A stretch of 64,000 nt of DNA from Variovorax sp. (GTDB taxonomy: Bacteria; Pseudomonadota; Gammaproteobacteria; Burkholderiales; Burkholderiaceae_C), in contig SEGS01000033.1 of the NCBI GenBank assembly GCA_004210915.1, forward strand, positions 61,454-125,453, in the 5' to 3' direction. The notes beneath the pieces were generated by a model. That model had not been told where the DNA came from. It did not search any database and saw nothing but the letters and a program-made list of their open reading frames with translations. Below, piece by piece: positions 37,227 to 44,919 of this stretch (position 1 is the first letter of the stretch; each line of letters begins with the position of its first letter). Both the position numbers and the translations under genes were made by a program.

Positions 37227-38600
37227 TCAAGGACGGATGGCCCAGAACTCCAGGGTCAGGCCCGGGAAGTCACCGGCCAGGTGCATGGCCACGCCACCCG
37301 ATTTTTCAAGCTGCCGCCACATGTCGCCGCTCTTGTCGAGCTCGAAGTAGTGGTAGCCCGCGTGGTACGGAATCTGGCGCGGCGCCACCGGCAGGGGCCG
37401 CACCGTCACGCCCGGCAGCTGAAGCTGCACCAGGTCGCGGATGCGCTCGACCGAGCCGATCTTGACCTGCGTCGGAAACCGCTGCTGCACCGCTTCGGCC
37501 GGCAGGTCGGCATGCACCGCGAGCACGAAGCCCGCGTTGCGCACCAGGACCGGATCGGGCATGCGGCCCACGCGCACGCCATGGCTGCGCTCTTCCAGCT
37601 CGATGGCAATCGCGCTCTGCTCCAGCACGGCCGACAGCGAGCGCCGGAGTTCTTCCATCAACGGGCGAATGCTCTCGCTGAGGTTGTCATGGTCATAAAC
37701 AGGCCACAGCACGGGCCGCCGCGTGGGCGAGGTGTGAGTGGCCAGGTGGCAGGCCAGCTTGAGCCAGTCGGTGAACAGCGCTTCCGGGTGCACTTGCACC
37801 GCCTGCTGCGCGTGCCAGGTCGTGGCGAGGTAACGATTGACCAGCTCGAGCAGCAGGAAATCGGAGACTTCGCTGACGCCGCCGCGGCCCGGCTGTGACA
37901 GGCGCGACGCCAGCGCCTCGGAGCGCTGGTTCAAGAGACCATGCAGCTCCGCGATCATGCTGCGCAGCTGGGCGTGCGCCGATGCGTCGAGCACTGGCGG
38001 GATGTAGTTGGCGTCGATCACGAGCCGGTGATCGGTGCGGCGCTCGATCACGCGCACGGCGCCGATGCTCTGCCAATCGGCACTGAGCGCTGACGCACGT
38101 GCCAGACGCAAGCGCGGCGAGGCCAGCTGCAGCACCGCCGGGCCCAGCGCCACGGCGTTGCCGTCCGCCACTTCGCGTTCGACCACGCCGAAGCGCGCAG
38201 CAGAGCCCGGGTCTTCCGCGAAGATGACTTCTTCGCTGCCGGGTCGCCGCAAGGGCAGCGCCAGCACAATCAGTTCGTCGGTCAGGTCGTTGGGGATTTC
38301 GTAAGGCAGCGGCGCGTCTTCGGCGCCAAACGAGAAGGGCGTGCCGTCGGGCAGCACACCGGCACCGCCGAGCAATGACACGCGGCCAAGGGCATAGGCA
38401 TCGCGGTCGATCTCCAGATTCAACCAGCCCCAGTACGCGCCCTGCAGCCCTGCGGTGCGGCGGGTGATGTACTGCTCGACGTAGCGTTCGAGCTGCTGGA
38501 AATGCTGCGGCCGAAGGTACATGCCTTCGGACCACACGACGCGATTCGCCAATGACGAAGAAGCGCCCTGCTTGCCAGCGCCCGGATTGCGAACAGTCAC
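37227..38600 (-). CDS. tssK: T6SS baseplate protein TssK
   Basis: This 457-residue baseplate adaptor connects the TssEFG wedge to the TssJLM membrane complex. The family mark is RVVWSEGMYLRPQHFQQLER. It uses a GTG start: a perfect AGGAGG at 38608-38613 lies seven bases ahead of the GTG at 38600, while the in-frame ATG at 38624 has no such site. The product is of usual length (about 450). It lies between tssJ (174 bases upstream) and tssL. Confidence 0.93.
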   Translation of the reverse strand: MTVRNPGAGKQGASSSLANRVVWSEGMYLRPQHFQQLERYVEQYITRRTAGLQGAYWGWLNLEIDRDAYALGRVSLLGGAGVLPDGTPFSFGAEDAPLPYEIPNDLTDELIVLALPLRRPGSEEVIFAEDPGSAARFGVVEREVADGNAVALGPAVLQLASPRLRLARASALSADWQSIGAVRVIERRTDHRLVIDANYIPPVLDASAHAQLRSMIAELHGLLNQRSEALASRLSQPGRGGVSEVSDFLLLELVNRYLATTWHAQQAVQVHPEALFTDWLKLACHLATHTSPTRRPVLWPVYDHDNLSESIRPLMEELRRSLSAVLEQSAIAIELEERSHGVRVGRMPDPVLVRNAGFVLAVHADLPAEAVQQRFPTQVKIGSVERIRDLVQLQLPGVTVRPLPVAPRQIPYHAGYHYFELDKSGDMWRQLEKSGGVAMHLAGDFPGLTLEFWAIRP

Positions 38601-38774
38601 CAAAGAACCTCCTGGGGTACGCATTGCGACGGGAGATACACGATGCAGGGCCTCCCGACCGATCGAATTGCGCTCGATGCTACACGGCGCCCCATGCCTG
38701 CTCGTGCGCACTGCGGTGCATCTGCTTGAACGCCCCGCGCGCTCCGGGGGCATTGATCAGGTCGCTGCATCCGT

Positions 38775-39290
38775 TCAACGATTCGGCAGCAACTCGATGC
38801 CATCTTTCCGGATGGCGATCCGCACCCGTTGTTCGCCGGGGGAAAACTGCCAGACCTTGTACAGGTTGGTCTGCTTGGGCTCCTTCAGCGGCAACACGAT
38901 GCGCCAGCGCGCCACTTCGAGTTTGCGATAGCCAGCAATCACTCCGATGGCGCGTGAGTCGAGTCCCGCCTCGCGCTTGAACACACGCTCTTCGCCGCTG
39001 CGCATGATGGCCTGGTCGGCATTGACCAGTTCGGTCATCAGCGTTTCGCGATCGCGATCCTGCAACGCGAAGTAGTCGGCCGTCTCGAAGTTGCCCGACG
39101 ACTTGAGCTCGAAGACCTTCACCAGGATCGGTGCCGCCTTGCCTCGTGCGTCGGGGTTCACGCCCTCGTCGATGCGGATCGATACCGCGTAGGGCGTCGG
39201 CAGCGATCGCGCGGTCGAAGCGCAACCGCCAAGACCTGCGAGCAGCGGTGATGTTGCGATTGCGCCTTGAAGCAATGTTCGTCGGTGCAT
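38775..39290 (-). CDS. tssJ: T6SS outer-membrane lipoprotein TssJ
   Basis: This 171-residue lipoprotein has an N-terminal twin-arginine-containing signal (MHRRTLLQGAIATSPLLAGL) and a lipobox GLGGC with Cys23. The rest is a transthyretin-like beta sandwich (LVKVFELKSSGNFETADYFA; VWQFSPGEQRVRIAIRKDGI) that binds the TssM periplasmic tip. It heads the leftward tssJ-K-L-M-tagF-kinase unit and diverges from the small lipoprotein gene 132 bases away. The RRTLL pattern hints at Tat export, but the motif is partial. Confidence 0.92.
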   Translation of the reverse strand: MHRRTLLQGAIATSPLLAGLGGCASTARSLPTPYAVSIRIDEGVNPDARGKAAPILVKVFELKSSGNFETADYFALQDRDRETLMTELVNADQAIMRSGEERVFKREAGLDSRAIGVIAGYRKLEVARWRIVLPLKEPKQTNLYKVWQFSPGEQRVRIAIRKDGIELLPNR

Positions 39291-39422
39291 GGGTTCTCCC
39301 GAGTAGTTCGCGGCCTATATTATGGAAGTCATGTGAACGCACGATGTGCATCACGCAAGTGCCTGCCGCTCGTGGGCAGAACGCTATTTCAAACATTGCC
39401 TGTTGCAGGGTAGGAGAGAAGA
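39291..39422. promoter_or_regulatory. Divergent promoter region between tssJ and the TssQ-like gene
   Basis: This 132-base gap carries an AT-rich patch, CCTATATTATGG at 39314-39325, that could serve as a -10 on either strand. No good -35 partner and no sigma-54 element were found. AGGAG at 39412-39416 is the ribosome-binding site for the rightward gene. Confidence 0.4.
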
Positions 39423-39824
39423 TTGAAGTCACGTCTGTCTGCGCTGGCGCTGTCGCTGGCTCTCGTTGCGGGCTGCACCACCCCACCGCCACCGCCGCCA
39501 TCGGGACCCGAGCGCCTGAGCCAGCAAGTGGCGCGCAACACGCTGGAACGCGCGCAGAAAAGCTTCGATGAAGGCGACTATGCGGCCACGATCTCGACGC
39601 TGCGCGGCGGCGCCTCGCTGTTCGACGCGGCGGAGCCGGTCACGCGCACCAGCGCGATGAAGCTCGAGGCGTTCAGCTACTGCGTGCTCAATCAGCTGCC
39701 AGAATGCCGCGCCCAGTTCCGCAAGCTGCTCGACACCTACCCCTCCTTCAACCTGGACGTGGCCGAGCGCACCCACCCTGTGTGGGGACCCGCTTTCGAA
39801 ACGGCCAAGCGGATGAAGCGTTGA
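39423..39824 (+). CDS. TssQ-like T6SS-associated lipoprotein
   Basis: This 133-residue lipoprotein has lipobox LVAGC with Cys18, a run of prolines, then a helical TPR-like body (LERAQKSFDEGDYAATISTL and CRAQFRKLLDTYPSFNLDVA). It uses a TTG start, supported by AGGAG six bases upstream and by the intact signal that begins right there. Small lipoproteins of this type accompany T6SS loci of Burkholderiales and are annotated TssQ, but their role is unclear. It is first in the rightward unit with tagH and the phosphatase. Confidence 0.8.
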   Translation: MKSRLSALALSLALVAGCTTPPPPPPSGPERLSQQVARNTLERAQKSFDEGDYAATISTLRGGASLFDAAEPVTRTSAMKLEAFSYCVLNQLPECRAQFRKLLDTYPSFNLDVAERTHPVWGPAFETAKRMKR

Positions 39825-39862
39825 GCCGCTGAAGCGCGGCCGGACATGAACACGGAGATGCC

Positions 39863-41923
39863 ATGCGTTGGACGGTGATCGAACAGGCCGGCAAGCCGGT
39901 GACATCGGGGCTCTGGGCGCTGCTCGCCGCGCCGGGCGGGACCATCGGGCGCAGCCCTGACAACCACCTCGTGCTGCCCGATGAGCAACGGCAGATCTCC
40001 CGCTTGCAAGCCACGGTGCGCTTCGACGCGAACGGCACGGCAATCCTCCACAACATGAGTGCAGTGCTGGCGATCAGCGTCAACGATCGCCTTCTCGGGC
40101 ACGAGCAGGAGTCGCCGGTGGTCGACGGTGACCGCGTGACCATCGGCAGCTATGTGCTGGCGGTGGGCGGCGCGCAGACCTCCGTCGCGCCGACGGTGGC
40201 AACTGCAACTGCAACTGCACCTGCACCTGCACCCGCATTTGCAGCTTCGCCTGCGCCGCCAATGCCGCTGACGTCGACACCGCCGCCGCCCTTGACGCGT
40301 GAACCGCCTGCGCGCCCGCTGGACACGGGCCTGCCTTCGTCGGCGCCCGACGTCTTCTCGGACTTGTTCGGCGCAGGTGCGCTGCCTTTGGGAGATGCAT
40401 CGGGCACGACCGTCGCCATGCCGCCACCTGCGGCTGCGCAGATAGCCGCCCCACCTCCTCCGCCGCCGCCCTCGCCTGCTGTGCGGCCAACACCGCCGCC
40501 TCCCACGCCCCCGGTCGCCGCGCCTCCACATGCGCCTGCGCCCGCTGCTGCGATGCCCGAGCCCCGCGCCGCCGCACCGTCGACAGCCATCCCCACGGCG
40601 GCGGACTGGGACGCGATTCTGGCCAACGCGCCGCGCCATGCTGACAACGTGACCGTGCCCATGCCCGATCCGCTGGCGCACGAACCCTTCAGCCTGCCGT
40701 CGCAGGCGCGCAGGAATCCGGTCGACCCGTTGGCCGAGTTGAACCCGACCGCGGCCGGTGGGCTGTCCGACATGGCACTGCGGCGTGGCGTCGATCCGCT
40801 CGCCTTCTTCGCGGCCGACAAGGACGCGCCATCGCCGCTGTCCGACCCGCGCCCCACTGCGCTGACCCACGACGCAGCGCTGGACAACGTTCACCCGGCG
40901 CTCGACCTGCTCGGCCCTGCGGTGGCGCCGCTGCCGGGCCGCAGCCAATCGAACCATGCCCACGAAACGTCCAGCCAGTTTCGGCCGCCCACGCCGGTGA
41001 GAGCGCCTGCGCCGGTGGCGCAAGCCCAGGTGGAAGCGGTTGCCGCCGAGGTGCCGGCACCGCCGCCGATCGCCCTTTCGCCCCCTCCTCCTTCGGCGCC
41101 GCCAGCCGCTGCACCGTTGACTGCACCGATTGCGGAGCTCGAGCCGATTGCGCCGATCCAAGCGATCGCGGAGACCGCAGAGGTCGCGCCGATTGGAATG
41201 CGCGCGCCGGCTGCACCAGCGGCGCAGTCAGCGCCGGCGGAGACGGTCGATGCAGGGATCGCACCCGCTACCAAGGCGCGGTCGCGCGAAGCCGCTGCAC
41301 CCGGCGGCGCTGACCCGTCACCCGAGGCGCTGTTCAACGCCTTCCTCGAAGGTGCTGGCGTGCCCGATGTGGCCGGCCAGCAGGCCGTGGACATTGAATC
41401 GATGCGGCACCTCGGCCGCCTCATGCGCGCCTTTACCGACGGCACGATCGACCTGCTGTCTTCGCGCGCGCTGCTCAAGCGCGAAGTGCGGGCCGAGATC
41501 ACCATGATCGTGGACGAGGAGAACAACCCGTTCAAGATCCTGCCCAACGGCCGCGCCGTGCTGATGCAGATGTTCGGTGCGCGCATGCCCGGCTTCCTGA
41601 CGCCGGAAGCTGCGGTGAACGACGCGCTGGGCGACCTGCAATCGCACCAGCTCGGCATGGTGGCGGGCATGCGTGCCGCACTGCTCACGCTGCTTCAGCG
41701 CTTCGACCCCGCCGCGCTCGACCGCGACACACCCCACGATGGCGGCATGGGCGAAAAGTGGCTGCCCGGCGGGCGCGAGGCGCGGCTCTGGCGTCAGTTG
41801 CAGCAACTGCACGCCAACACCACGGCGGCCGTCGAAGACGACTTCCAGGCCGTGTTCGGCCGTGCTTTCCAGAAAGCGTACGACCGGGAGATGGAACGCC
41901 TGAAAGAAGCGCGCCGTGCGTGA
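39863..41923 (+). CDS. tagH: T6SS-associated FHA-domain protein TagH
   Basis: This 686-residue protein has an N-terminal FHA domain (GGTIGRSPDNHLVLPDEQRQ onward), which reads phosphothreonine, then an exceptionally long Ala/Pro-rich disordered linker (about residues 105-480). A folded C-terminal TagH domain ends it (FNAFLEGAGVP, KREVRAEITMIVDEENNPFK, FQAVFGRAFQKAYDREMERL). In the known pathway the kinase phosphorylates an FHA protein and this triggers assembly; the PP2C phosphatase encoded next reverses it. The gene lies 38 bases after the lipoprotein gene and overlaps the phosphatase gene by eight bases. Confidence 0.9.
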   Translation: MRWTVIEQAGKPVTSGLWALLAAPGGTIGRSPDNHLVLPDEQRQISRLQATVRFDANGTAILHNMSAVLAISVNDRLLGHEQESPVVDGDRVTIGSYVLAVGGAQTSVAPTVATATATAPAPAPAFAASPAPPMPLTSTPPPPLTREPPARPLDTGLPSSAPDVFSDLFGAGALPLGDASGTTVAMPPPAAAQIAAPPPPPPPSPAVRPTPPPPTPPVAAPPHAPAPAAAMPEPRAAAPSTAIPTAADWDAILANAPRHADNVTVPMPDPLAHEPFSLPSQARRNPVDPLAELNPTAAGGLSDMALRRGVDPLAFFAADKDAPSPLSDPRPTALTHDAALDNVHPALDLLGPAVAPLPGRSQSNHAHETSSQFRPPTPVRAPAPVAQAQVEAVAAEVPAPPPIALSPPPPSAPPAAAPLTAPIAELEPIAPIQAIAETAEVAPIGMRAPAAPAAQSAPAETVDAGIAPATKARSREAAAPGGADPSPEALFNAFLEGAGVPDVAGQQAVDIESMRHLGRLMRAFTDGTIDLLSSRALLKREVRAEITMIVDEENNPFKILPNGRAVLMQMFGARMPGFLTPEAAVNDALGDLQSHQLGMVAGMRAALLTLLQRFDPAALDRDTPHDGGMGEKWLPGGREARLWRQLQQLHANTTAAVEDDFQAVFGRAFQKAYDREMERLKEARRA

Positions 41924-42725
41924 CACCTTCCGCACCGTCGCCGTGCCGCTCTCGACCTCGCAGTTCTCGTGCGTGGGCGAGCGCAGCGGCAACCAGGATG
42001 CAATCGGCTATCACCTCGACGACCACGCTGCCTGCTTCGTGGTCAGCGACGGTGTCGGCGGCAACGCAGGCGGCGAGCTGGCCGCACGCATCGCGGTCGA
42101 CACCGCGCTCAACACCTTCGTCGCGCAACCGTCGGTCGCCGCCGACGACATCCTGCAGTGCGTGAGGCGCGCGAACGACGCGATCCTCGCCCGGCAACGA
42201 GAGCTCACCGAGCAAAGCAAGATGAGCGCGACCATCGTCTCGCTGTTCGTCGACCGCAACACCGGCCAGGCCTGCTGGGCGCACGTGGGCGACAGCCGCC
42301 TCTACTGGTTCCGCCGCGGCGCACTCATGCAGCGTACCGAAGACCACAGCCTTTCAGAGCGCTCGGGCGATGCGGCTGCGAGTGAAACCCACGGCGGCGA
42401 ACGCCTGGTGAAAACCAATTTGCTCTACCGCGCCCTTGGCGCACGCGAGAAGGTCGAAGCCAGCGTCTCGACTCCCCGGCGCCTGGCCGATGGCGATGCG
42501 TTTCTGCTCTGCACCGACGGCCTGTGGCAGCTGATCACGCAACAGGTGATGGAGCGGTCACTGCAGCTTTCGGACAGCGCAGAAGAATGGCTCGCCCTCC
42601 TTCGCCGCGCTGCGGAAGCCAAGGCCGACGGCGGGCGCGACAACTTTTCGGCGCTGGCGGTTTGGGTGGGGTTTCCGCAGCAGGTGACGCTGGCGGGGGT
42701 GGTGGCGCCAAGCCCCACAGCCTGA
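41916..42725 (+). CDS. PP2C-family Ser/Thr phosphatase (PppA-like) of the T6SS
   Basis: This 269-residue PP2C/PPM phosphatase has the metal-binding motifs RSGNQDAIG, FVVSDGVGGNAGGE, AHVGDSRLYWF and GGRDNFSALAV, all intact. It should dephosphorylate the FHA protein and so turn the T6SS off, as PppA does in Pseudomonas. It starts at a GTG eight bases inside tagH, indicating translational coupling. It ends 13 bases before the convergent PAAR-like gene, and no terminator is visible between them. Confidence 0.9.
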   Translation: MRDTFRTVAVPLSTSQFSCVGERSGNQDAIGYHLDDHAACFVVSDGVGGNAGGELAARIAVDTALNTFVAQPSVAADDILQCVRRANDAILARQRELTEQSKMSATIVSLFVDRNTGQACWAHVGDSRLYWFRRGALMQRTEDHSLSERSGDAAASETHGGERLVKTNLLYRALGAREKVEASVSTPRRLADGDAFLLCTDGLWQLITQQVMERSLQLSDSAEEWLALLRRAAEAKADGGRDNFSALAVWVGFPQQVTLAGVVAPSPTA

Positions 42726-42738
42726 CTCGACTGATCGC

Positions 42739-43119
42739 TCAGGGCGCGAGCACGAGCACCTTGAACTGACTGGGAACGATGCGCATACCGACCATGTTGC
42801 AGCGGTTCTGAACTGTCAGACTGGTCACCCGAGTCGTCGGCGTTCCTTTCATCAGGACAGTGAACGCACCTGTGACATGACGAGACTGCTGCATGAATGT
42901 CTGCGAAACCACGCCGCCCAATGCACCCGGCTGATCACCGAGCGTGATCGGTGTCGTGGTCGCCATGTTGTGTGCGGGCATTCCCATCAAAAGGATGTTC
43001 CACGCATTGGGAATCGCCATCGGGCCAAGCGCCATATTTGGATACGGTATAGGCACTGGCGACTTGCAAACGTCGGGAAATGCGAGGTCCATGCCCATCA
43101 ACTGGCAATTTGCGAACAT
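42739..43119 (-). CDS. DUF4150 PAAR-like spike protein
   Basis: This 126-residue PAAR-like (DUF4150) protein opens with MFANCQLMGMDLAFPDVCKS and PIPYPNMA, and continues with PHNMAT-type and GDQPGALGG stretches. Such proteins cap the VgrG spike and often carry or recruit an effector. Here the protein ends right after the PAAR-like domain, with no toxin extension, and no effector gene follows. It is the last gene of the leftward T6SS transcription unit. Start is at the ATG at 43119. Confidence 0.85.
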   Translation of the reverse strand: MFANCQLMGMDLAFPDVCKSPVPIPYPNMALGPMAIPNAWNILLMGMPAHNMATTTPITLGDQPGALGGVVSQTFMQQSRHVTGAFTVLMKGTPTTRVTSLTVQNRCNMVGMRIVPSQFKVLVLAP

Positions 43120-43169
43120 GCGGTGTCTCCAGATTTGTCTGAGGGGGCGAATCGGCTCGGCTGCTGCCG

Positions 43170-43814
43170 TCAACCCATGTGAATCTGCGCGGCGTCCACC
43201 TTGACGAGGTCCTTCCCCGTCACAACCGTGTGCTGGCCGTGGATGCGCACGGTGTCTTGCGCTTCATGGTCAAGGTGTCCCGCGCGAACTTGATCGACTT
43301 CGTCGACCAACCGGAGGGCCGTGCGAGTCATCTGAAAGATGCGATCGGTCACCGATTCAAGAATCTTGCCGATGATCCGTAAATGCCCGACCGTCGCATC
43401 GGCAGATTTCGCAGTGAATTGCATCTCGTCGACCGTGCATTTCGCCTGTTCAGCGCGCAGCTCCAGCGTGCGCGCGCCGTGAAGCAGGAGAGTTGAATCA
43501 CTCTGGATCGACACAGTCCCCTTTCCGATTGAAGAAAGTGTGAGATCGCCCGATGCCTCGATGCAGCTCGCCCTCGGGTCAACCTGCTCGATAACGGCGA
43601 TCAAAAAGAGCCTGAACCGATCGGGGCCCGACAGCAGCACCGTATCCCCGACCTCCGGCCTGAGGAGGCAGCTCGCGGCGCGACGACAAAGCCACGTGGC
43701 TCCTTTTTCACCTTCCACTTCGAACTGGCCATCTGCCCGCGGGGCGAGCAATTTCCCAAGCAGCTGGATGGGTCCGGTTTCGTTCGTAGCCACGTGGAGC
43801 GAGACAACATTCAT
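43170..43814 (-). CDS. DUF3540 protein of the T6SS spike island
   Basis: This 214-residue protein of the DUF3540 family is found with DUF2169 and DUF4150 genes near vgrG. Repeated short beta strands (DLTLSSIGKGTVSIQSDSTL, then LHGARTLELRAEQAKCTVDE) suggest a VgrG-tail-like beta prism, so it may extend or decorate the spike. The ATG at 43814 follows an AAAGGGA ribosome-binding stretch. It lies 25 bases after the pentapeptide gene and 50 before the PAAR-like gene. Biochemical function is unknown. Confidence 0.78.
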   Translation of the reverse strand: MNVVSLHVATNETGPIQLLGKLLAPRADGQFEVEGEKGATWLCRRAASCLLRPEVGDTVLLSGPDRFRLFLIAVIEQVDPRASCIEASGDLTLSSIGKGTVSIQSDSTLLLHGARTLELRAEQAKCTVDEMQFTAKSADATVGHLRIIGKILESVTDRIFQMTRTALRLVDEVDQVRAGHLDHEAQDTVRIHGQHTVVTGKDLVKVDAAQIHMG

Positions 43815-43839
43815 GGCAATTCCCTTTGAGCTCTGATGA

Positions 43840-44919
43840 TCAAGTGCCAGCGCCATCTTGATGACGTTGGCGGTGAGATTCGGTCCACAACTGAGCTTCG
43901 TGCAGCTCAGCGTCATTTTCGATGAGCCCGCTGCGGTTGGAGAAACGAGCATCGCGCTGAACTGCATGGTGCATGCGCGTGCGCAGGAACTTCGCACCCC
44001 GCAGATCGGACTGGGTCAGATCTGCATAGGAAAAGTCCGCGTCGTGCAGCATGGTGCCTGCGAAGCGCGCGCCTGTACAGCGCGCGCGGTGCAGCACTGC
44101 AAGTTCCAACAAAGCACCGCTGAAATCAGCCGCCTCCAGTTGCGCTTCAACCCAGATCGATCGATCGAGCCGCGCGCCCTGGAACGTGGAAGCAGACAAG
44201 TCGGCACCAGGAAACATGCTCATGGCGGCATCGGCGCTGGCAAAACTGCTCTTTCGAAGTGAGGCCCCCTTGAAGTTGCTTTGGGTGAGCGTAGCGTTCG
44301 AGAAATCGGTGCCGTCCATCCGGCTGTCGGTGAACTGACAGCGGACAAGCTGCTGTCCAGCGAAGCGCACCCCTTCGAGGTTGCACTCCACGAACGTCGA
44401 ACTTTCGCAGCCCACCCCGGCCCAGCGCACAGAACGCAGGTCCATTCGAAAGAACGCCACGAACTCCATCACGATATTGCTGCAATCCATGCGGTCGACC
44501 GGCGACTCAGTGATGATCATCCGGTCGCAGTGGCTGACGCGCAAATCGAGTTCTGTCAGTTCGCTTCTGTAGAAGGCGACGCGCTCGATATGCGCATCCG
44601 CCAGCGTGGCCTGCGTAAGCCGCGTCTGTACGAACGAGGCGTCGACGAGCACGGCCTCGACCAGGCGTGCCTGCGAGAGATCGCAGTCTGTAAAGCGCGA
44701 ATCCTTGAGCCGAACGCCCGAGAGATCGGCACCGGCGAAGACGCAAGCCGAAATCAGGCTGTCCTCCAGCGTTGCACCGGCGAGCATCGCCCCGCTGAAG
44801 TTCACGCGCTGCAACTGCGCACCCGACAGATCGAGCCCGCGCAGATCCGCGCCACGCAGGTCCAGGTTCGCCACCGGCATGCCGTGGTGGATCCTGTCCA
44901 TCAAGTTCTCTGGCGTCAC
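43840..44919 (-). CDS. Pentapeptide-repeat protein of the T6SS spike island
   Basis: This 359-residue protein is made almost entirely of pentapeptide repeats of the A-(D/N)-L-x-x type (VANLDLRGADLRGLDLSGAQ at the start). They form a right-handed quadrilateral beta helix. It starts at a GTG that overlaps the stop of the upstream adaptor gene (GTGA), so the two are coupled; the frame is open 28 codons further upstream but inside that gene. It may be a cargo, a structural partner of the adaptor or an immunity-like protein. Sequence alone does not decide. Confidence 0.83.
   Translation of the reverse strand: MTPENLMDRIHHGMPVANLDLRGADLRGLDLSGAQLQRVNFSGAMLAGATLEDSLISACVFAGADLSGVRLKDSRFTDCDLSQARLVEAVLVDASFVQTRLTQATLADAHIERVAFYRSELTELDLRVSHCDRMIITESPVDRMDCSNIVMEFVAFFRMDLRSVRWAGVGCESSTFVECNLEGVRFAGQQLVRCQFTDSRMDGTDFSNATLTQSNFKGASLRKSSFASADAAMSMFPGADLSASTFQGARLDRSIWVEAQLEAADFSGALLELAVLHRARCTGARFAGTMLHDADFSYADLTQSDLRGAKFLRTRMHHAVQRDARFSNRSGLIENDAELHEAQLWTESHRQRHQDGAGT

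Noticed and set aside
40195..41300. Low-complexity Ala/Pro stretch in tagH considered as a frameshift or sequencing problem
   Set aside because: The frame is continuous, both flanking domains are intact, and long disordered linkers are usual in TagH proteins.
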